Assembly (NCBI GenBank): GCA_011316305.1
Contig: SAUG01000109.1
Span: forward strand, 1-64,000
Direction of reading: 5' to 3'
DNA from: Rusavskia elegans
Taxonomy: Eukaryota > Ascomycota > Lecanoromycetes > Teloschistales > Teloschistaceae
Length of the DNA: 64,000 nt
Shown: in pieces, positions 21,721 through 36,936 of the stretch
Numbering within the stretch: position 1 is the first letter of the stretch
Layout: each line of letters starts with the position of its first letter
Program-made: the position numbers and the translations under genes
Notes under the pieces: model-generated
What the model saw: only the letters and a program-made list of their open reading frames with translations
Database searches by the model: none
What the model was told of the DNA's origin: nothing

Positions 21721-24433
21721 AATATCTTTATTTATTTTCTTTTTAATTATTTCCGTATTAAAGATATTTTATAATATTATAACCTTATCTTTATAGCTAT
21801 ACGGAATCAGTTACGATAATCTATACCTAGATTTCTTTACTATTTAGTAGCTCGAACTATATCTATAGCTATAGTTACGCTCTAATATAACGTCTTCTAA
21901 TATATAGAAACGTTATATATTTATAAATTACTATATTAGTCTCGTTATCCTATTCTATAGAACGAAACGATACTATTAGAATGGCGACGCTAAATATCTA
22001 TAAAAAAGATAAAAGATTTTTAAAATCTTAATTTATATAAATAAATATCTATTTTTTATTATATATAAATTAATTTCTAAATAAAATTGTTAAGATTCTA
22101 TTTATAATAATTTATCTAGAAGAAATAGTCTTTAATTAAATCCAGTTCTATATAGAAAACTATTTTAATAACTCTAAAAATTAAAAAAAAAATATATTTT
22201 AGATATTTTATAATTTCGATAATTTAATTATAGCTATTAAAGAAGCTTTTAGAAGTAATAATAAAGATAAAATAATAGTAAAGAGACTAATAGTTCTAAA
22301 ATAGTAGAAATCGATAGCTATCTATACTATTTAGTTTTGGATATTAGCTTATAAAATAGACTAGAAAGATTTAATTCTAAAAGTTTCCTTTTTTAAAAGA
22401 TTTAATAGTAGAGTTAAAAAAGCTATAGTAGTAATCGAAAGGTCAAATTTACTAGCGGATTTCATCGAGCTAGTAATAAAAATCGATACTAGATAATATA
22501 AATAATATATCGATAAATAGACGTTTAGTAAAATAGGAACCGCTAAAAGATAGTATAAAAGAAATCTAATAGAGTTTAATATTACTAGAATAAGAAAATT
22601 ACGGATTAAAGCTTATTATTTATATAGAAAAATAGAAAACTTTAAAAGGAATTATCTAACTAAAGAGATAATAAAGGCGATTAAATACTAATTTAAAATA
22701 ATTGAGAAATTATCCGAAAAAAAAGCTAGATAATATATAATTAAAGGTTAGATAACCTGCTAAAATAATAATTATCTTATCTATCTATCGAATTAAAAAA
22801 GATTAGAATAATACTCTATAAAACTAAAGAAAGTAGAAAAAAAGTCCATATTAGAATTTAAACTATATAAAATAGAGAAACCTTTTATAGTAGTATTTAA
22901 AGTTAAAATCGAAGGTTTTAAAACAATAGCTTTTATAAATAGAGAAAAAAAAAATTATAAAAGAAATATATAACTAGATTAAAGGATATATTTAAAAATA
23001 TCTTTATTAAAATAATAGAATTACGAAATTCGAAGTTAAAATAAAAAATAGATTAATCGAAATATTAAACTTTATAGTATTATAGTAATCGAAAGCCCTA
23101 AATAGTACGTCGTTTTAGGAAATAAATAGAAAGAATCGATTTTAGGAATACTAATATAGAAAAGTATATAAAAACCTTTTATATAACGAATTAGATATTA
23201 GATTAAATATAGACTATAAATAAATTAAAGAAATCGATATCTTTTTTAAATAAAAAGGCGAAATCTAGAAGATAAAAATCTAGAAGGAATACTATTACCT
23301 ATTAGTATAATTTGCTTTTAAATACGATAAAATCTAAAAAGTTATCTAAAGATTATAGATAGACGATATTAAAATGATCTATAGAAGTATTATTAAAGAA
23401 ATGGAAAAAGTTAAATATAATTCTACGCTAGAACCAGATAAATAATACCGTATAATACTAAACCCAAAGATAAAATCCGACGAAAGAATACCGGACTCTA
23501 CTGTAAGTATATAACTAAAAGAATAATAGTTACTATCTTTATCGTTATAGAACGAGATAGTAGTTAAAGAATAAAAGTTAGCGGAGATATTAGAAGGTCC
23601 GGATATAACTTATAATAATAATACGTAATTCGGAATCAAAAACGATAATACGAAATAAAGGAATCTTTTACTAGATATTCTTTTACGCGTTCGTCGCCTC
23701 CGGAGACAGAAAAGAATTAAATTCTTTTAAGAATCGATCGATATTAACCGAATTAAAACTAGAAACTAACTTAATAGACGCTTTTTACGCGGCTAGCGTA
23801 AAATTAACAAAGGAATAAAACGCTGCTAGATTATAAAGTTTATCGAAATAAGATAAGATACGTTATTCCTAGATAAATAAATTACTTTTACGTTTATCTA
23901 AAGCGCGATAATAAATATAAAATATTTTTACTCTCTAAAAAATCGGTAAAGATCCGATTTTTAAATAAGATAATAATTACGAATTTTCTTTTTAGAATCT
24001 AAAAAAAAACTCGATATAGCGACGAGTTTCGGAATACTCTTTAAAGATACTTTCGATATCGGAACGAAATTTATTTTTCTTATCTTTAAAACGTTTCTCT
24101 ATAAATAATTAGAATAAAATATCCGGAGAATATAAAAGATAATTATAAATAGCGTTAGAAATCAGGAGATTATATAATTTCTAAATACGAGTTTATTCGC
24201 TATAAATATTACTACTAGTTTCTATCTTATACTCTTTTAAAAGATTACGAGTATAAAGACTATAAGAGAAAGATATAGAGATACTCTTTAATTAGATACG
24301 ATAGAAAGATTTTAATTAATTCCTTTTTCGAAAATATATAATAAAAATATTAAAAAAAAAAAAGAAAGAGCGGTTAGGCTTTATATACCCTATATACGAA
24401 TAAGCTAGATAGAAAACGATATAGAAAAAGCTA

Positions 24434-24844
24434 TATTATATCTATAATTCTTTAGAAGTACGCTAGAAGATTAGCTAGCTAAACGAAGCTAATTATCTAT
24501 AGCCGCCTATAGTTACTATAGCCGATCTTTATAATAGAATCTTTTAGCGGACGGTTATCTATCGGTATTATCGGCTATTTTTACTATATATATTATTCTT
24601 TATTTCTATTAGATAGCTTCTCTTATTAGTTATTAATATAATTATTAAATACCTTTTATTTTTTTCTTTTTAATTATCTTTATAATAAATATACTTTAAA
24701 ATATTATAACTTTATCTTTACAGCTATATAGGACTAGTTATAATAACCTATTTCTAGACTTCCTTACTAATTAGTAGCTCGGACTACGTCTACAGCTATA
24801 GCTAGACTCGAGCGTAACGCCCTCTGATATACAGAGACGTTATA
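24434..24844 (+). repeat. 3' LTR of family A copy A1
   Basis: 411 bp, matching 45987-46398, 49549-49959, 58147-58558 and 61709-62120. Its last roughly 50 bases are less RIP-mutated. Confidence 0.85.
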
Positions 24845-25109
24845 TTTTCCAGCTATCAAAAGCGACTATATCGTGGTATTGGCTATTTATAGAGTCATGA
24901 TCCTAGAACCTTTTATAAATACTAAAAGATACTGTAGAAATTACTAAAAAATACTATAAAAATCGCTATAAAATATTATATTTATTAAATCGATTTTAAT
25001 TAATCGGCGTATTTAAATATTATTCCACCTTTTTTTTAATTGACTAGAACGGTCATTCTAGTTATATTAGATATTATTTATATTATAGAATTTCAAGCTG
25101 ATTTTCTAT
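24845..25109. other. Host-like flank, then RIP-mutated spacer
   Basis: About 24850-24900 still contains TG and CA and is probably the continuation of the locus cut by element A1 after 21068. It grades into RIP-mutated sequence before the hAT-like element. No gene was seen. Confidence 0.5.
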
Positions 25110-28100
25110 TAGATTGGCTGTCGGATCGGATTTTAAATCTAAATTAGCTAATCTGATCTGATCTGAATCGAATTATAGTTAAATCTAATCCGATCCGAAT
25201 CGGGTCGAATTTTTTTATAGTTTAATCTAATTTGAATCCGGGCCGAAATCGGATACCCGGATTTAATTTATAAAAACGCTAAAGTTTTATACGTAAATAT
25301 AATTCTAATAATAAAATATTATTTCTTATATATATTATACTATTTATAAATCTTTATTTTTTCTAAAAATATATTAAAAGATTTAAAGATTTCTAATATT
25401 AAAGTATCCTAATATTAATATATACTATTTATTATAATCTATTAAATAGTTAATACTCTATATTTTATTATTTAGTATCTATATATCTATATTATCTTTC
25501 TAAATTACTATTATAGAAACGAAATATAAAATATTTAATATAAATATTTATCTTCGTCTTTTTATTTTTTAGATCGATATATCTAGTAAAGGCCTTTCTA
25601 CTAGATTTTTGTTAAATAATATCTACTTTAATTAATCTATAAACCAGTTTCTAAGTCGATCTAAAACTAGAATTCTAGTTGAATTTAATTATTTATATAG
25701 AAAATAATAATAGATTATTAAAAATATAGTAGATAAAATTCGAGCCGACTATTTAAAACTAGTATTTTAGGATAATAATAAGTTTATTTAATAGGATAAA
25801 GATTACTATTAAAAGATCTAATAATAGTAATCTAGTATATTAATTACTATAGATATTAAAAATAGAATTTAAAAGAAAATAGCCGATTTTTTATAAATAA
25901 AAAAGACTTTAGTATAAAAATAATCGCTCTAGTAGAATAAACTCTACTAGATAGCTTTAATAATAGATAGTCTTTCTAAAATTATATATAAATTCTATTT
26001 TAAAATTTTTAACTATTCTATAATTTCTAGTTTATTAAATATATCTACTATAAAGATATATCCTTCGATTAATAGTTACTACTGATCTAAACGATATAAT
26101 TTATAATCTATTATTAAAATAATACTTATCCGTATAAATAGTAAATAGTAATATAAAGATGTAATATAAAATTTATTTATTTAATAATAAAAGAAAAGTT
26201 ATATTAAATTAGATTCTACTTTAAATTAAAATATCTAGAATAAACATCTATATAAGATTTCTTTAGATCTAAATCTACTAGTCCGGACTATTAAAAATAA
26301 AAACTTTTTAAACCTATTATAAATATTTTATCTAGATATATAGCTGTTAAAATATATATAATTTATAATAATAATATTTAATAAATATAGAACTATTTAT
26401 AATAGAAATAGATTCAGTTTAAAAACTATAGAATATATTCTATTTATATTAAATTTCTAGTCTAATTTATGGAAGGTCGTATATTTAGATATATTTATAT
26501 ATTAGATTAATACGTAGTTTTAATTTTAAAAATATCTATTAAGTTTTATATTTCTATCTATAAATTATTCCGGCCGTTTATAGTACTAAAAGCTATTAAT
26601 ATTTATAGAGTTTTTCTAATTTAAATAGTAGCTTTTAGATATTATTATTAATAATACTAGCTCTAATTTTATATTAAAAAAAAAATTTAAAAAAGCTTTT
26701 AATCGACTTAATAGTCGATAGAATTAATTATAAAATCTACTATTTTACCTAGTTTATATAGTTAATCTAGTAGTTTAAAACTCTATTAAAACTATTAGAT
26801 TATAAATTATAGGCGATAACTTTATTTATTAGCTAGATAATAAATTATTTTTAGCTATTAGAACCGGTCTATCGAATATTATAAGATCAAGTAATATACG
26901 TAGATAATATAAATTAAATAACTATTATATTTATAGTATTTTTAGATTTATATTATTATAGTTAATTCTGGTATTCTTTTTTAATATAAGCTTCGCTTTG
27001 AAGGATTTTAAAATAAAGCTAATTCTAATTCCTATACCAGAAACGTAATTTAAAATATTTATATTTAATAGAATTTAATTCATTTTATAATTTATAGAGT
27101 ATATCTATTTCGTTAAACTATTAATTAATTCTTTAATAAAAATTCGCGAGATCTATAAATATAATAGATAATCTTTAATATAAATATATAGTAATTTCGT
27201 CTTTTTATAGATAGTATACTATAGCTATCCTATAGAATTACTTTAATAATTTTAAAAACTACCGGTATTAGAATTTATCTAATATACTGACTTTATAGTA
27301 CGTTTTATAACTACCTTACTAAAGTATAGAAAATAATAAAAGCTTCGAACTATTTTTAAAAAACGACAATATTAATAGTTTATAAAAAAGCCTTTATTAG
27401 ATTTACTAAATATAATCTTTTTATTAAAAGTAAAATAAAACTAAAATATAATTATTATTATTTTTAATTCTATAATAAAACTTAACCTTTATTAAAACTA
27501 GAATATTATTAAATAGAAAAAAATTATAGAAAAATACTCGGGATATATAGATAAATATCGAAACGAGTTTAGAAAATATTTTAATAAATATTATAAAACC
27601 TTTATTAATCTACTAAAATATAATGTCTATTATAAAAAAAATAAAAAATAATATATAATAGTAATATATTATAAAAATACTAACTAGTTAATAGCCTGCT
27701 ATTACTATTTTAAATTGTTTCTTTTAATAGTTTTAATATTTTAAAATATCTATTTCTAAAACTAATTAATAACTTTATACTAATATTACCGAGGATAATT
27801 TAAACTAGATATTTTAAAAAGATAATATTTTAAACTTTCTAAAATTAATATAGATAGCTTGCGATATTCTTTTCTATCTAATATTTTTAGTCGGAATTAA
27901 ACGGACTTTTAGTTTTACTAGAAAAATTTATCGATAAAATCGATTTTAAATAATTCTATAATATATAGAGTAGATAATATTAATAAAATACTATAACTAT
28001 ACTATAAATTTAGATTCCGATAAAATATTAGAAAAGTTATAAAAAATAAATTTAATTAGATAGAAATAAAAAATAGTATTATATTTCTAGAAAGATATCT

Positions 28101-29772
28101 ATTTAAAGCTTTTTTTAATAATATATTAAATATATTAGTCTAGTATATTTTTCATTTAATAGAAATATAATAATATATATAGATAAAATTTCTTTTCTAG
28201 ACTATTATTTTTTTAATCTATATAATTAGTTAAATAGTTTAATATTTTCTTCTATATTTTTTTTCTTTTTTTATCTATATTTTTATTATTATCTATTCCC
28301 GCTTTCTCTTTTATATCTTTATACTAACTATTAAAATTAATATTTCGAGCTAAACCTTTATTATCTCTACACTTAATATTATTTTTTATAGAAAAGTACT
28401 TTTTTACTATTTAATCCTTTTTATTAATTTTAATAATAATATCGCTATTTTTATTTTCTTTTCTATAAAAAGATTTAATATATTTATAAATTATATTCCC
28501 GCTATAACTAAATTCTTTAGTAAATACTATTTATTTTTCTAGGGAAACTAGAATTCTAGCGGATTAAAGTTTTTAGAAACTAATAGAATAGATTATTTAT
28601 TATTAAATAAAATTAACGATTAGAGTTATATATTTTATTAAAATTACTTTATTCGGACTATCAATAGTAATATTCGACTAGAAATAATATTAGAAATAAA
28701 TATTTCTATACTAGATAGTTCTATTAGTATTTTATATATTAATCTAATATATTATTCTACTTTATTTATATTTTATCTATTTAATAATTGCTATTTCTTC
28801 TATATTCTTTTTAAAATTTTTAATATATAGATAATTTTTATAATATAATACTATATATAGATTAGTAATTAATACCGTATATATTACTTTATTATATTAT
28901 TATAGATATTTTTCTTAATTCTATAATCTATTTTCTAATTTCTAGTATTCTATTCTAGTATAGCTTTCGTCTCTATATCTATATTTTTCTAGAAATCTAT
29001 TTTTTTGAATTTTTTAAAGTATTTATATATTATAATACGATCTATATTCTATTTATTATAGAATTTAAATTTAGTATTAAATTATTTTTCGATATATTTT
29101 TATTTTATATCTAATTTAGATTTTATAGATAGTAGTTTTTGTTTGGATATAGTAGATGGTATACTAAATAATATAGTAAAGTAATATAATTAGTAGCTCT
29201 AGAACTATCTAAAAACTATATATATTATAATAATATAATATACTAGAAATTTATAGCAATATATAGATTCGTTTAAAACTCTAATTCTCTAGCTTTAGTA
29301 TAGTTAATAATTATTTAAATAACTTTATCGTATTTCTAATCTTCTATTTATTAGTAAATAACTACTATAATAAAATATTTATATACTATATATCGTATCG
29401 TATTATATTTTATTTTATTATTAGTTTTTCGTTTTTTTATTCGTTATAGTTTAATATATAGTATAAATAAATCTAAATAGAAATAATATATTATAATAAT
29501 ATAAATAATCGTATAATAATATTAAAACTATTTTAGATAAAAAATCAATTCCGTCCTATAAAAGTATAGCGAAAACCTAAAGAAATAGAATCGGAAAAAA
29601 TAAAAAAATAAAATTTTTTTTTATATTATATTATAGTACCAGTAATATTCCAGAGTAATATATTCTAAATAGCCTGGCTAATAATCTATTAAAAGAAACG
29701 TAAATAGAAGTTTGGAACCGTCGTTTTTCGAGAAATCTATAGATACTAGAATGGCTTCGAATCTCTTATTTC
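25110..29772 (+). mobile_element. Long hAT-like element, RIP-mutated (D1)
   Basis: It starts with the RIP form of the shared terminus (TAGATTGGCTGTCGGATCGG), followed by subterminal ccgatccgaatcgg motifs. The whole 4.66 kb is repeated in the same order at 29773-35063. Its right terminus is absent here; the sequence stops where D2 begins, so D2 appears inserted into D1. On the plus strand, some stretches become open if TAG is read as Gln or Trp, but I recognise no transposase motif. All frames carry dense stops. Confidence 0.6.
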
Positions 29773-32700
29773 TAGACTGGCCGTCGGGTCGGATTTCGAA
29801 TCTAGATTAATTAATTCGATTTAATCTAAATCGAATTATAGTTAAATCTAATCCGATTTAAATTAGGTCGGATTTTTCTATAGTTCGATCCGATTCGAAT
29901 CCGGATCGGGATCGGATATCCGAATTTAATTTACTAAAATACTAAAATCGTAGATAAAAGTATAATTCTAGTATTAAAATATGATTTTAAATATATATTA
30001 TACTATCTATTAATCTCTATTTTCTTTTAATAATATATTAGAAATTTTAGATATTTCCAATATTAATATATTCTAATATTAATATATATTCTATTATTAA
30101 TATATATTCTAAAATTAATATACATTCAATATTATTATCAATTAAATAATTAATACCATTTATATTATCATTTAAAATTTATATATCTATATTATCTTTA
30201 TAAATTACTAATATAGAAATTTAATATAAAATTTTAATATAAATATTAATTTTTATCTTTTTATTTCTTAGATCGATATATTTAGTAAAAGTCTTTCTAC
30301 TATATTTCTATTAAATAATATCTTTTTTAGTTAATCTATAAACTAGCTTCTAAATCGATCTATAATCGGATTTTTAATTATATTTAATTAATTATATAGA
30401 AAATAAAATTAGATTATTAAAAATATAGTAGATAAAATTCGAACCGACAATCTAGAACTAGTATTTCGGGATAATAATAAATTTATTTAATAGGATAAAG
30501 ATTACTATTAAAATAATTATATCAGTAGTCTAGTATTCTTATTTCTATAGATATTATAAATAGAATTTAAAAGAAAATAGCCGATTTTTTATAGGCGAAA
30601 AAGATTTTAATATAAAAATAGTCGCTTTAGTAGAATAAATTCTACTAGGTAGCTTTAATAATAGATAGCGTATCTAAAATTATATATAAATACTATTTTA
30701 AAGTTTTTAACTATTTTATAATCTCTAGTTAAATATATCTATTATATAGAAATATATTTTAATTAATATTTACTATAGATTTTAACGATATAGTTAATAA
30801 TCAAATTTTAAAATAATATTTATTTATAAAAATAGGAAATAGTAATATAAAAGTATAAAATAAAGTTTATTCATTTAATAATAGAAAAAGAACTATATTA
30901 AATTCGATTCTATTTTCGATTAAAATATCTAGAATAAATATCTATATAAGATTTTCTTAGATTTAAATCTATTAGTCCGGACTATTATAAACGAAAAGTT
31001 TAAAAAATTATTATAAATAATTTATTTAGATATATAGCTATTTAAATATATATAACTTATTATAATAATCTTTAATAAATATAAAACTATCCGCGATAGA
31101 ATTAAATCTAATTTAAAAACTATAAAATATATCTTATTTATATTAGATATCTAATATACTCGATAAAAGAATATATATTTAGAGTAATTTATATACTAGA
31201 TTAATACGTAGTTTTAATTTTTAAAGTATTTATTTAAATTAATATATCTATCTATAAATTACTCCGGATATTTATAAAACTATAAACTATTAATACCTTT
31301 AGAATTTTTTTATTTTAAATAGCAGCTTTTAGATATTGTAACCGAATATATTATCTCTAATTATATACTAAAAAAAAAGTTTAAAAAAGCTTTTAATTAA
31401 TTTAATAGTCGATAGAATCGACAATAAAACTTGCTATTTTATCTAGTTTATATAGTTAATTTAAAACTTTATTAAAATAATTAAATTATAAATATTAGAT
31501 TATAACTTTATCTATTAGCTAGATAATAAATAAACTATAGCTATTAGTACTAGCCTATTAAATATTAGTAAAAACATAATATATATAGGTATTATAAATA
31601 AAATAATTTTTATAATAAGAATTTTTTTTAGACTCGCGCTATTTTAGTCTATTTTAGTACTTATCTTTAATATAAACTTCGCTTTAAAGAATTTTAGAAT
31701 AGAGCCGAGCTTAATTTCTATACTAGAAACCTAATTTAAAATATTTATATTCGATAGAATTCGATTTAATTTATAATTTATAGAGTATATCTACTTTACT
31801 AAATAATTAATAAGTTTTCTAAAAAGAATTCGTGAAATCTATAAATATAAAATATTACTTTTAATATAAATAAATAGTAATTATTTTTCCTTATAGGTAA
31901 TATACTATAATTATTTTATAAAATTACTTTAATCATTTTATAAATTACCGGTATTAGAATTTATCTAGTATATTAACTTTATAGTATATTATATAATTAT
32001 TTTACCTAAATATAAAAAATTATAAAAGTTTCGAACTACTTTTAAAAGTAGGCTGGCCGTCGGATCGGATTTCGAATCCGAACTAACTAATCCGACCCGA
32101 TCCGAATCGGATTAGACTAAAATATAATCTAACCCGACCGGATTTTAAATCCAGGTTAACTAATCCGATCCGATCCGCTAAAACTAAATCTTAGCGCTAA
32201 ACTCTAATATAAAAAGATAATTCTAATATAAAAATTATACGAATAATTTAAAAAAACTCTAATTAATTAACTATACTAGCTAGAAAGGTCCTAGTAAAAT
32301 TAATTAAATTACCTAAATAGATTACTTTTGCAAATAGTTAATTAAAATATAAATTAATATATTATATTATTATATAATTAAATAAAAAGGTTTAGCGGAT
32401 ACTCGAATTCGATCCGAATTCGATCCGGACCCGACCGCTTAGCAAGTCGAATCGGTTCGACCTACTAAAATCGGGTCGAGTTCCCGACGGTTCGACAGAA
32501 ACCCGACTCGAAGTAGCCAGTCTATTTAAAAGGTAATAGTACTAATAGTTTATAAAAAAGCTTTTATTAAATTTACAAAATATTATTTTTATATTAAAAA
32601 TAAAGAAAAACTATTTTATAATTTTATAAATATTTTTAACTCTATAGTAAAATTTATCTTTTATTAAAACTAGAATACTATTAAATGGAAGAAAGATATA

Positions 32701-35063
32701 TAAAAATATTCGAGATATATAAATAAATATCGGAACGAGTTTAAAAAATACTTTAATAAATATTATAAAGCTTCTATTAATCTATTAAAATATAGAATCT
32801 ACTATAAAAAAGAAAACAAAGTAATATATAATAGTAATATATTATAGATCTTCTAACTAATTAATAGTTTACTATAATTATTATAGATAGTTTTCTCTAA
32901 TAGTTCTAATATCTTTAAATATCTATTTCCGAAGCTAATCTATACCTTTATACTAATACTATTAAAAATAATTTTAACTAGATATTTTAGAAAAATATTA
33001 TTTCGAACATTTTAAAATTAATATAAATAGCTCGCGATATTTTTTTCTATCTAATATTTTTAGTCGGATTTAAATAGACGTTTAATTTTATTAAAAAAAT
33101 TTATCGATAGAATCAAATCTAAATAATTTTATAGTTTATAGAATAGATTATAATAATTAAATACTATAATCGTACTATAGATTTAGATTTCGACGAAATA
33201 TTAAAAAAGCTATAGAATATATTTAATCGAATAGAAATAGAAAATAGTACTATATTTCTAGAAAAAAATCTATTTAAAAAAGATTTTAAAAATATATTAG
33301 ATAAATTAGCCTAGTTTATTTTTAATCTTATATTATTTTAGTATTATAGATAGATAATATATACTTATTAAACTAGTATTTTTTAATTTATATTACTAAT
33401 TAGATAGTTCAAAAATTTTTTTATTTTTTTTTTCTTCTATTATTATTTACTTTTACTTTTTCCTTTTATATTTTTATTCCAACTATTAAAATCAAAATTT
33501 CTAGCTAAACTTTTCTAATTTCTAAATTTAATATTATTTTATATAGAAAAGTATTTTTTTATTATCGAATTTTCTTTATTATTTTTAATAAGATTATTAC
33601 TATTTTTATTTTCTCTTTTATAAAAAGATTTAATATATTTATTAGCTATATTCCCGCTATAACTAAGTTTTTTAATAAATTTAATCTATTTTTCTAAAAG
33701 GTCTAAAGTTCTAGTAAACTAAAGTTTTAAGAAACTGGTATAATAGATTATCTATTATTAGATAAAATTAACGATTAAAGCTATTTATTTTATTAAAACT
33801 ATTCTATTCAGACTATTAATAGTAATATTAAATTGGAAAAAATATTAGAAATAAATATATTATTTTAATTATATCTGTTTTATCTATTTATTAGTTATCT
33901 TCTTTTTTATATCTTTTATTAGAATTTTAGTATATAGATTATCTTTTAAATATAATATTTTATATCGATTAGTATTTAGTATAATATATATTATCCTATT
34001 TTATTACTATAGATTTTTTTCTTAACATTTTCTTAATTCTATAGTCTATTTTCTAGTATCTAGTATTTTGTTATAATATAACCCTTGTTTTTATATCTAT
34101 ATTTTTCTAGATATTTTTTTTTTTAAATTTTTTAAAATATTTATATATTATAATACGGTCTATTTTCTATTTTTTATAGAATTTATATTTTATATTCGAC
34201 TACTTTTTACTATATTTATAGTATATAAAAAGAATTAAATTTTTTAAATGGTAGTTTTAATTTAGGTAGAGTAGATAGTATACTAAATAATATAATAGAG
34301 TAATATAAATTATAGTTATAGAAATATCTAAATACTTTATATATTATAATAGTAGAATATACTAGCAGTTTAGAGAAATATATAAATTTATTTAAAATTT
34401 TAACCTTCTAACTATAGTATAGCCGACGATTATCTAAATAATTTTATTTTCTTTCAAACTTTCTATTCTTTAATAATTAACTACTATAATAAAATACTAA
34501 TTCATTATATATTATACTATATTATATTTTATTCTATCGTTAGTTATTTTTTATTTTTATTAATTATAGTATAATATATAGTATATATAAATTTTAATAG
34601 AAATAATATACTAAATTATTATAATTGATTATATTATAATACTAAAACTATTTTAGATAAAAGTATAATTCTATTCTATAAAAATATAATAAAGACGTAA
34701 AAAAATAGAATCGAAAAAAAAAAAGTAAAAAGAAATTTTATAGTATTATAATATCGGTAATATAATGGAATATTATATATTAAATAGTCTAGTTAATAAT
34801 CTATTAAAAGAAATATAAATAGAAGCCTAGAATCGTCGTTTTTTAAAAAAAATCTATAGATATTAAAAGGGCTTTAAATTTTTTATTTCTAAAATATCTT
34901 TTACTAGATTATATAATAAATTTCTTACTTACGTCGCTACTATAAATATAAATAGAAATATTGATTGAATATAAGATAAAGTATTAATAGTTCTATAGAA
35001 TATAATAGAAGGATATATAATTATTTTTCTAGTAAATAAATATATTACTTTACTATATTACTA
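29773..35063 (+). mobile_element. Long hAT-like element, RIP-mutated (D2)
   Basis: It begins TAGACTGGCCGTCGGGTCGG and parallels D1 throughout, apart from a nested 476-bp relative at 32049-32524. It continues about 160 bp beyond the point where D1 is cut. That 3' part matches, in reverse, 52960-53100 and the region after 54150 in copy D4. It stops at about 35063 without its right terminus. The complete family length inferred from D2 plus the right end preserved at 37280-37804 is about 5.3 kb. Confidence 0.6.
32049..32524. mobile_element. Short non-autonomous hAT-like element (476 bp)
   Basis: It starts TAGGCTGGCCGTCGG and ends TAGCCAGTCTA, and is flanked by the exact 8-bp duplication tttaaaag (32041-32048 and 32525-32532). 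An 8-bp duplication with TAGNCTGGCC-type tips is characteristic of the hAT superfamily. The insertion splits D2 at a point where D1 (about 27330) is uninterrupted. Non-coding. Confidence 0.88.
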
Positions 35064-35399
35064 CGAACCCGTCGCTATATCGGATCGATATATCCTATTC
35101 GCTCGTACCTCGTTTTATAGTCTGTTATCGGCTCTATATAGCTTCCGGACTCGTTAAAGCTCTGTTTTAAAAACCGTTAAAAAAACGATTTTAAAACGAT
35201 TTTAAGTATTAAATTGATTTTATCTAATTAATAATATATTTTAAAATATTTTTTCTTTCTTTTTAATTCTTTTATTCTTTTAGATCTAGCGCGTATCTCT
35301 CTAACCCCTAGGACCTTAGTAACGATAGAAGATACGGTACGAACGTCCTTCTAAGAATTTTTAGTCTAAGATTTTTATTAATTTTTATTTTCGGATCTT
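35064..35399. other. RIP-mutated spacer, unassigned
   Basis: Similarity to the D elements ends at about 35063. This stretch has moderate GC patches (35086-35160, 35285-35350) but no recognisable gene or repeat partner in the window. Confidence 0.4.
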
Positions 35400-36928
35400 A
35401 AATCGAAATTTTTTTTTAATAGATTTAGAAAATTTTAATATAGAAATAGTATAAAGAAGTTATAAATCTATTAAATTATTAGAATCGGATCTATATCTAC
35501 TATTTAATTATAGAATCGGAAATCGCTATAGTATTAGTTAATATATAGTCCAAATTTAGATCTGAATCTACTCGGTAAAATAATATTCTAGAATAAATAA
35601 ATACTCTAAAGACGACTAAAATAGAAAAATACGCTTCTATATTAATAGAATTCGATAAACCTTTCGAATCTATCTCTATTATAAAGCCTTGTACCGTATT
35701 AACGATCTTAGACGAAATTAATCTAGATAATATAGAAGGACTATCGATATAGAATACTAGAGCCGATATCGATTAGGATAGATTTATATTTATAGATTAC
35801 TTCCTTTTCGGGCGGATAATCCCGATTCTTTTCTAAATTACGGAAAAGAATTTATCGAATCTAGAAAAAAAACTAATAAAGAAATTAGAAAAGATAAATA
35901 CGGCAGTTTTAAGTATCGAATCTTTAATCGATTCGATTATTTAAAAGAATATAGAATTTAAATCGGTACTAGTATCTGTATTAGAAGATATAAGAATTCT
36001 AATAATAAATATTTATAAAGTTATTATTTTATTTTATAAATATTTCAAAGGGTCTATAATAGATACTATCGAATTTCCCGGGGTTATTTTTTTAAAGTCG
36101 GTTTTTATACCCGAAGCGAGCTATACTCCGATCTCGAGAAAAGCTATTATTTCTAAATCAGCGTTCTATAATTTATTTTCGAAGATAGATATAACTCGCA
36201 GTAATAGTTTTATAGCGATAGATTTTAAAAAAGTAGAATTAGAAACGGATCTAATACGGAAAAAACGCCGTCGCTCTAAAATAAAAAAAGAATTAGATTC
36301 TAATAATAGAATCGAAGTCGAACGTTAGTTTCTTCGAAGCCGCCCGAAACTAAAAGCCGAATATATTTTAATTTAGTTTATTTATAGAAAGTATCGATAT
36401 TCTAATAGTAAATTTAAATATTTAAAATAGTAGTTAGATTTAATTTAGTAATTAGATTTTAATAGGCCGAAATAGCAGCCCCGTTTAATAAAAATAACAG
36501 ATAAAGAATTTATATAAAAAGCGAAAAAAGCGGAAAATTCGGAAGCTATTTTTATATATATTTTTAGAAATATAGCGGTCTATCTATATACGTTCTATAA
36601 AGATTCTAATAGAATATTCCGGAGTTATATTATTATAGACGGAATTATAGAAGGTTTTTATACGAACAATATCTATTAGAAAAAAATAGGCCGATATTTC
36701 TTCTATATATAAATCTACTTTCTTTATCGACTATAGATATAAATTAATCTATATTACAATATATTAATAGTCGCGTATATAAAGTCGTAATAGATTCTAG
36801 TTTTAGAAGTCGAATCCGTAATAGCTAGATATAAATAGATAAAAGTGCCGAATACGAAACGAAATAATATAAATATTATATTAAAAAAAAACCGCGTCCG
36901 CTACTAGTTTCGGGACCCGAAGTAGTTA
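35400..36928 (+). pseudogene. RIP-mutated coding remnant, family not recognised
   Basis: One plus-strand frame from about 35400 to 36928 stays coding-like for roughly 480 codons, interrupted almost only by TAG, as expected if CAG or TGG codons were hit by RIP. The hydrophilic, helix-prone middle (near 35860-36010, with LEKINTAVLSIESLIDS) looks coiled-coil-like. A strongly basic stretch, RKKRRRSKIKKELDS, lies near 36257-36302. No domain was recognised. The start is not visible. It may be cargo or an accessory gene of the adjoining Helitron, or a captured host gene. The hAT derivative at 36937 interrupts its 3' end. Confidence 0.45.
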
Positions 36929-36936
36929 TTTAAAAG

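Larger units (their letters stand above)
21069..24844 (+). mobile_element. Family A LTR element, gag-type content only (A1)
   Basis: The two LTRs are each 411 bp without the nested SINE (21069-21917 and 24434-24844). They start TGTTACG and end CGTTACA in original form. The 5-bp flanks CTCTC and TTTTC differ only by C-to-T. The internal part (21918-24433, 2.5 kb) contains a degenerate Gag CCHC knuckle at about 22608-22655, where Cys and Gly codons are changed by RIP. A protease-like stretch follows (22880-23200) and then sequence I do not recognise. No reverse transcriptase, RNase H or integrase motif was found, unlike the other two family A copies at 45987 and 58147. Confidence 0.75.
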
